Positions 4,930-6,816 of a stretch of 6,816 nucleotides of DNA are shown piece after piece. The translations under genes were made by a program, and so were the position numbers. The notes under the pieces were generated by a model. It was not told the DNA's origin. It did no database searches and worked only from the letters and a program-made list of their open reading frames with translations. Origin of the DNA: an uncultured Ruminococcus sp. (GTDB lineage: Bacteria > Bacillota > Clostridia > Oscillospirales > Acutalibacteraceae). How positions within the stretch are numbered: the stretch's first letter is position 1; the number at the start of each line of letters is the position of its first letter. Location of the stretch: assembly GCA_945632055.1 (NCBI GenBank), contig CALZCU010000048.1:1-6816 (forward strand), read 5' to 3'.

Positions 4930-6243
4930 ATGAAATTATCCGGTATCAGGGTACCGCATCGAAAAAACACCTCGGACAGCGTACCGCAAAGACTGCCGCT
5001 GCCCGAAACGGTGACTATTCCTATGTCTATGCACATAGGCAAGCCTGCCGTTCCTACAGTCAAGGTCGGCGAAAGGGTGACTGTCGGTCAGCTCATAGGT
5101 GCATCTGACGGCTTTATCAGCGCACCCGTTCACTCAAGCGTATCGGGCAAGGTAAAAAAGCTTGACGAGCTGACTGTTTCGGGAGGAATGAAAACCGCCG
5201 CCGTTGTAATCGAAACTGACGGGGAGCAGGAAATCTGCGAAAGCGTAAAGCCTCCGGCTGTGACGGATTTTGACAGCTTTATAAAGGCTGTTAAGGAAAG
5301 CGGAATTGTCGGCTTGGGCGGTGCAGGCTTTCCGACCTTTGTAAAACTCGGAGTAAAGGATTTGTCTGCAATCGAAGCGGTGGTAATCAACGCCGCCGAG
5401 TGCGAGCCGTACATAACCTCGGACACAAGAACTATGCTTGACAAGGCTGACTATATTTCAAAGGGTATAGATTTGCTCCAAAAGCATCTGAAGGTCAAGC
5501 ACATTATTATAGGTATAGAAAACAACAAGAAAGCCTGCATTGACAAAATGACCGAGCTTGCAAACGGTAAAAGCGGAGTTGAAGTAAAGGTACTCCCCTC
5601 AATTTACCCACAGGGCGGCGAAAAGGTGCTTGTCTACAACACAATGGGCAGAATGATTCCCAAGGGCGGATTGCCGCTTGATGTGGGCGCAATTGTAATC
5701 AACTGCACCACGCTTGCTTCAATTGCGGAATATATTGAAACAGGTATGCCGCTTGTTGAAAAGTGCATAACCGTTGACGGCTCGGCAGTAAGAGAGCCGA
5801 AAAATGTGATTGCACCGATAGGCACACCGATTGAAAAGCTCTTTGAATTTTGCTCAGGATTTAAAACCGAGCCGAAGAAGGTGCTTTACGGCGGTCCGAT
5901 GATGGGAATAGCCGTTCCGTCGCTTGACGCTCCTGTTCTGAAGATGACCAATGCAGTCATAGCTCTGGACGAAAAAGAGGCAAGACCGCCGAAGGCGACA
6001 GCCTGCATAAACTGCGGAGAGTGCGTAAACCACTGTCCTCTGCGGCTTGACCCGAGGGCTATTGCAAAGGCATATAAGCTCGATTTGTGCGACGAGCTGA
6101 AAAAGCTCTGTGCCGATTTGTGTATGGAATGTGGCTGTTGTGCCTATGTATGCCCTGCAAAAAGGCACATTGTGCAGACAAATAAGCTTGCAAAGGCAAA
6201 GCTCAATAAATATTTAAGAGAACAAAAGGAGGGCAAAAAATGA
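4930..6243 (+). CDS. rnfC: Rnf electron transport complex subunit C (RnfC/RsxC)
   Basis: Peripheral subunit of the Rnf ferredoxin:NAD+ oxidoreductase; it carries the NADH/FMN-binding site and iron-sulfur clusters on the cytoplasmic face. The protein is 437 residues from ATG 4930, typical for Firmicutes. The N-terminal RnfC domain includes LPLPETVTIPMSMHIGKPAVP (22-42) and a hammerhead-like segment ending APVHSSVSGKV (65-75). The NuoF-like flavin/nucleotide domain has GIVGLGGAGFPTF (125-137), INAAECEPYITSD (153-165) and YPQGGEK (226-232). YGGPMMG is at 320-326. Two ferredoxin-type [4Fe-4S] motifs follow: Cys359, 362, 365, 369 and Cys398, 401, 404, 408, each with the trailing Cys-Pro; extra cysteines at 394 and 403 are not part of the pattern. 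The usual HP dipeptide of the N-terminal 'GGIHP' is replaced by RVP. It overlaps rnfD by 4 bases. Identification is certain. Confidence 0.97.
   Translation: MKLSGIRVPHRKNTSDSVPQRLPLPETVTIPMSMHIGKPAVPTVKVGERVTVGQLIGASDGFISAPVHSSVSGKVKKLDELTVSGGMKTAAVVIETDGEQEICESVKPPAVTDFDSFIKAVKESGIVGLGGAGFPTFVKLGVKDLSAIEAVVINAAECEPYITSDTRTMLDKADYISKGIDLLQKHLKVKHIIIGIENNKKACIDKMTELANGKSGVEVKVLPSIYPQGGEKVLVYNTMGRMIPKGGLPLDVGAIVINCTTLASIAEYIETGMPLVEKCITVDGSAVREPKNVIAPIGTPIEKLFEFCSGFKTEPKKVLYGGPMMGIAVPSLDAPVLKMTNAVIALDEKEARPPKATACINCGECVNHCPLRLDPRAIAKAYKLDLCDELKKLCADLCMECGCCAYVCPAKRHIVQTNKLAKAKLNKYLREQKEGKK
6227..6232 (+). promoter_or_regulatory. Ribosome binding site of rnfD within the end of rnfC
   Basis: AGGAGG ends 7 bases before ATG 6240-6242, which overlaps the rnfC stop as ATGA. 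This is a full-strength site and indicates coupled translation of rnfC and rnfD. Confidence 0.85.
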
Positions 6244-6816
6244 GTAAGCTGATTTCCTCTGTTTCACCTCATATCGTATCGCCGAGGACAACGCAGAAAA
6301 TTATGCTTGATGTGCTTATCGCACTTGCTCCGGCAGGAATTGCGTCTGTTGTAATTTTCGGGTGGCGTTCACTGCTCGTAATCGGAGTATGCGTAGCCGT
6401 ATGTATGCTGTCCGAGTGGATATTTGAAAAAATCTGCAAAAAAGAGAACACTCTGCCCGACCTCTCCGCCGTTGTAACGGGCGTTCTGCTCGCCTACAAC
6501 CTGCCTGTTTCAATACCTCTGTGGCAGGCGGCTTTCGGAAGTATGTTTGCAATCGTAGTTGTAAAACAGCTTTTCGGCGGAATCGGTCAGAACTTTGCAA
6601 ACCCTGCAATCACCGCAAGAATTGTGATGATGACGGCTTTCTCAGGCTCAATGACCACCTGGGTATTTCCTGACGCTGCTTCAAGCGCAACACCTCTTGC
6701 ACTCCTGTTCAAGGGTGAGCTTGGCTCTCTGCCCTCCTACACCGAAATGCTATGGGGATACCGTGGCGGCTGTCTGGGCGAAACCTGCACAATCGCTCTG
6801 CTTGCAGGCGGAATTT
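6240..6816 (+). CDS. rnfD: Rnf electron transport complex subunit D (RnfD/RsxD), 3'-truncated by window edge
   Basis: Integral membrane subunit of Rnf, homologous to NqrB, that holds a covalently bound FMN and helps couple electron flow to ion pumping. The first 192 codons are present of an expected 310-350. The start MSKLISSVSPHIVSPRTTQKIM (1-22) is characteristic: RnfD proteins begin with a short cytoplasmic stretch containing SPH. Membrane segments follow at about 24-41 and 44-61, then TLPDLSAVVTGVLLAYNLP (71-89), FGSMFAIVVVKQLFGGIGQNFANPAITAR (99-127), both strong family blocks. The FMN-attachment region reads PDAASSATPLALL (144-156), with Thr151 in the position flavinylated by ApbE; the motif here is SSAT rather than SGAT. 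ApbE itself is encoded three genes upstream. The remaining rnfG, E, A and B are expected beyond the right edge, which the window does not show. Confidence 0.96.
   Translation, partial: MSKLISSVSPHIVSPRTTQKIMLDVLIALAPAGIASVVIFGWRSLLVIGVCVAVCMLSEWIFEKICKKENTLPDLSAVVTGVLLAYNLPVSIPLWQAAFGSMFAIVVVKQLFGGIGQNFANPAITARIVMMTAFSGSMTTWVFPDAASSATPLALLFKGELGSLPSYTEMLWGYRGGCLGETCTIALLAGGI

Overview
The window looks like a chromosomal segment from an anaerobic, low-to-moderate GC Gram-positive of the Clostridia (an Oscillospiraceae/Ruminococcus-like gut organism would fit, but I cannot fix the genus). This rests on strong GGAGG-type ribosome binding sites, frequent GTG and TTG starts, a KtrAB-type potassium system, a clostridial-style RnfC of about 437 residues and the gene order apbE - NusG_II - Gx transporter - rnfC - rnfD. 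It reads as ordinary vertically inherited core DNA: I see no insertion sequence, tRNA, rRNA or CRISPR array.

Layout. The left third (1-2020) is on the minus strand: ktrB (GTG start at 2020) followed 21 bases later by ktrA, whose last few codons run off the left edge. Together they encode a KtrAB/TrkHA-type potassium uptake system: a four-repeat membrane pore and its cytoplasmic RCK gating subunit. A 201-base AT-rich divergent intergenic region (2021-2221) holds candidate promoters facing both ways and short direct repeats.

The right two thirds (2222-6816) is one tightly packed plus-strand unit of six genes: a DUF4037-type nucleotidyltransferase; a lipoprotein FAD:protein FMN transferase (ApbE); a membrane-anchored NusG domain II protein; a Gx transporter family membrane protein (often mislabelled heptaprenyl diphosphate synthase component I); rnfC; and the first 192 codons of rnfD, cut by the right edge. 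Gaps are 12 bases, then 4-base overlaps (apbE/NusG_II, NusG_II/Gx, rnfC/rnfD) and a 4-base gap (Gx/rnfC). Every junction carries a Shine-Dalgarno sequence, so translational coupling is likely.

How the genes fit together. Rnf is a membrane ferredoxin:NAD+ oxidoreductase that pumps Na+ or H+. Its RnfD and RnfG subunits need covalent FMN on a threonine, and ApbE is the enzyme that attaches it; the acceptor-type motif is visible in RnfD (S-S-A-T, Thr151). The NusG_II and Gx proteins between apbE and rnfC resemble, by family, the EetA/EetB pair of the flavin-based extracellular electron transfer loci of Listeria and relatives. Their presence at the head of an rnf operon suggests an accessory role in flavin or quinone handling or in electron transfer for Rnf. 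The nucleotidyltransferase has no obvious role in this pathway. The most interesting points are this ApbE-NusG_II-Gx-Rnf linkage, the nucleotidyltransferase as apparent first gene, and the divergent pairing with a potassium uptake operon.
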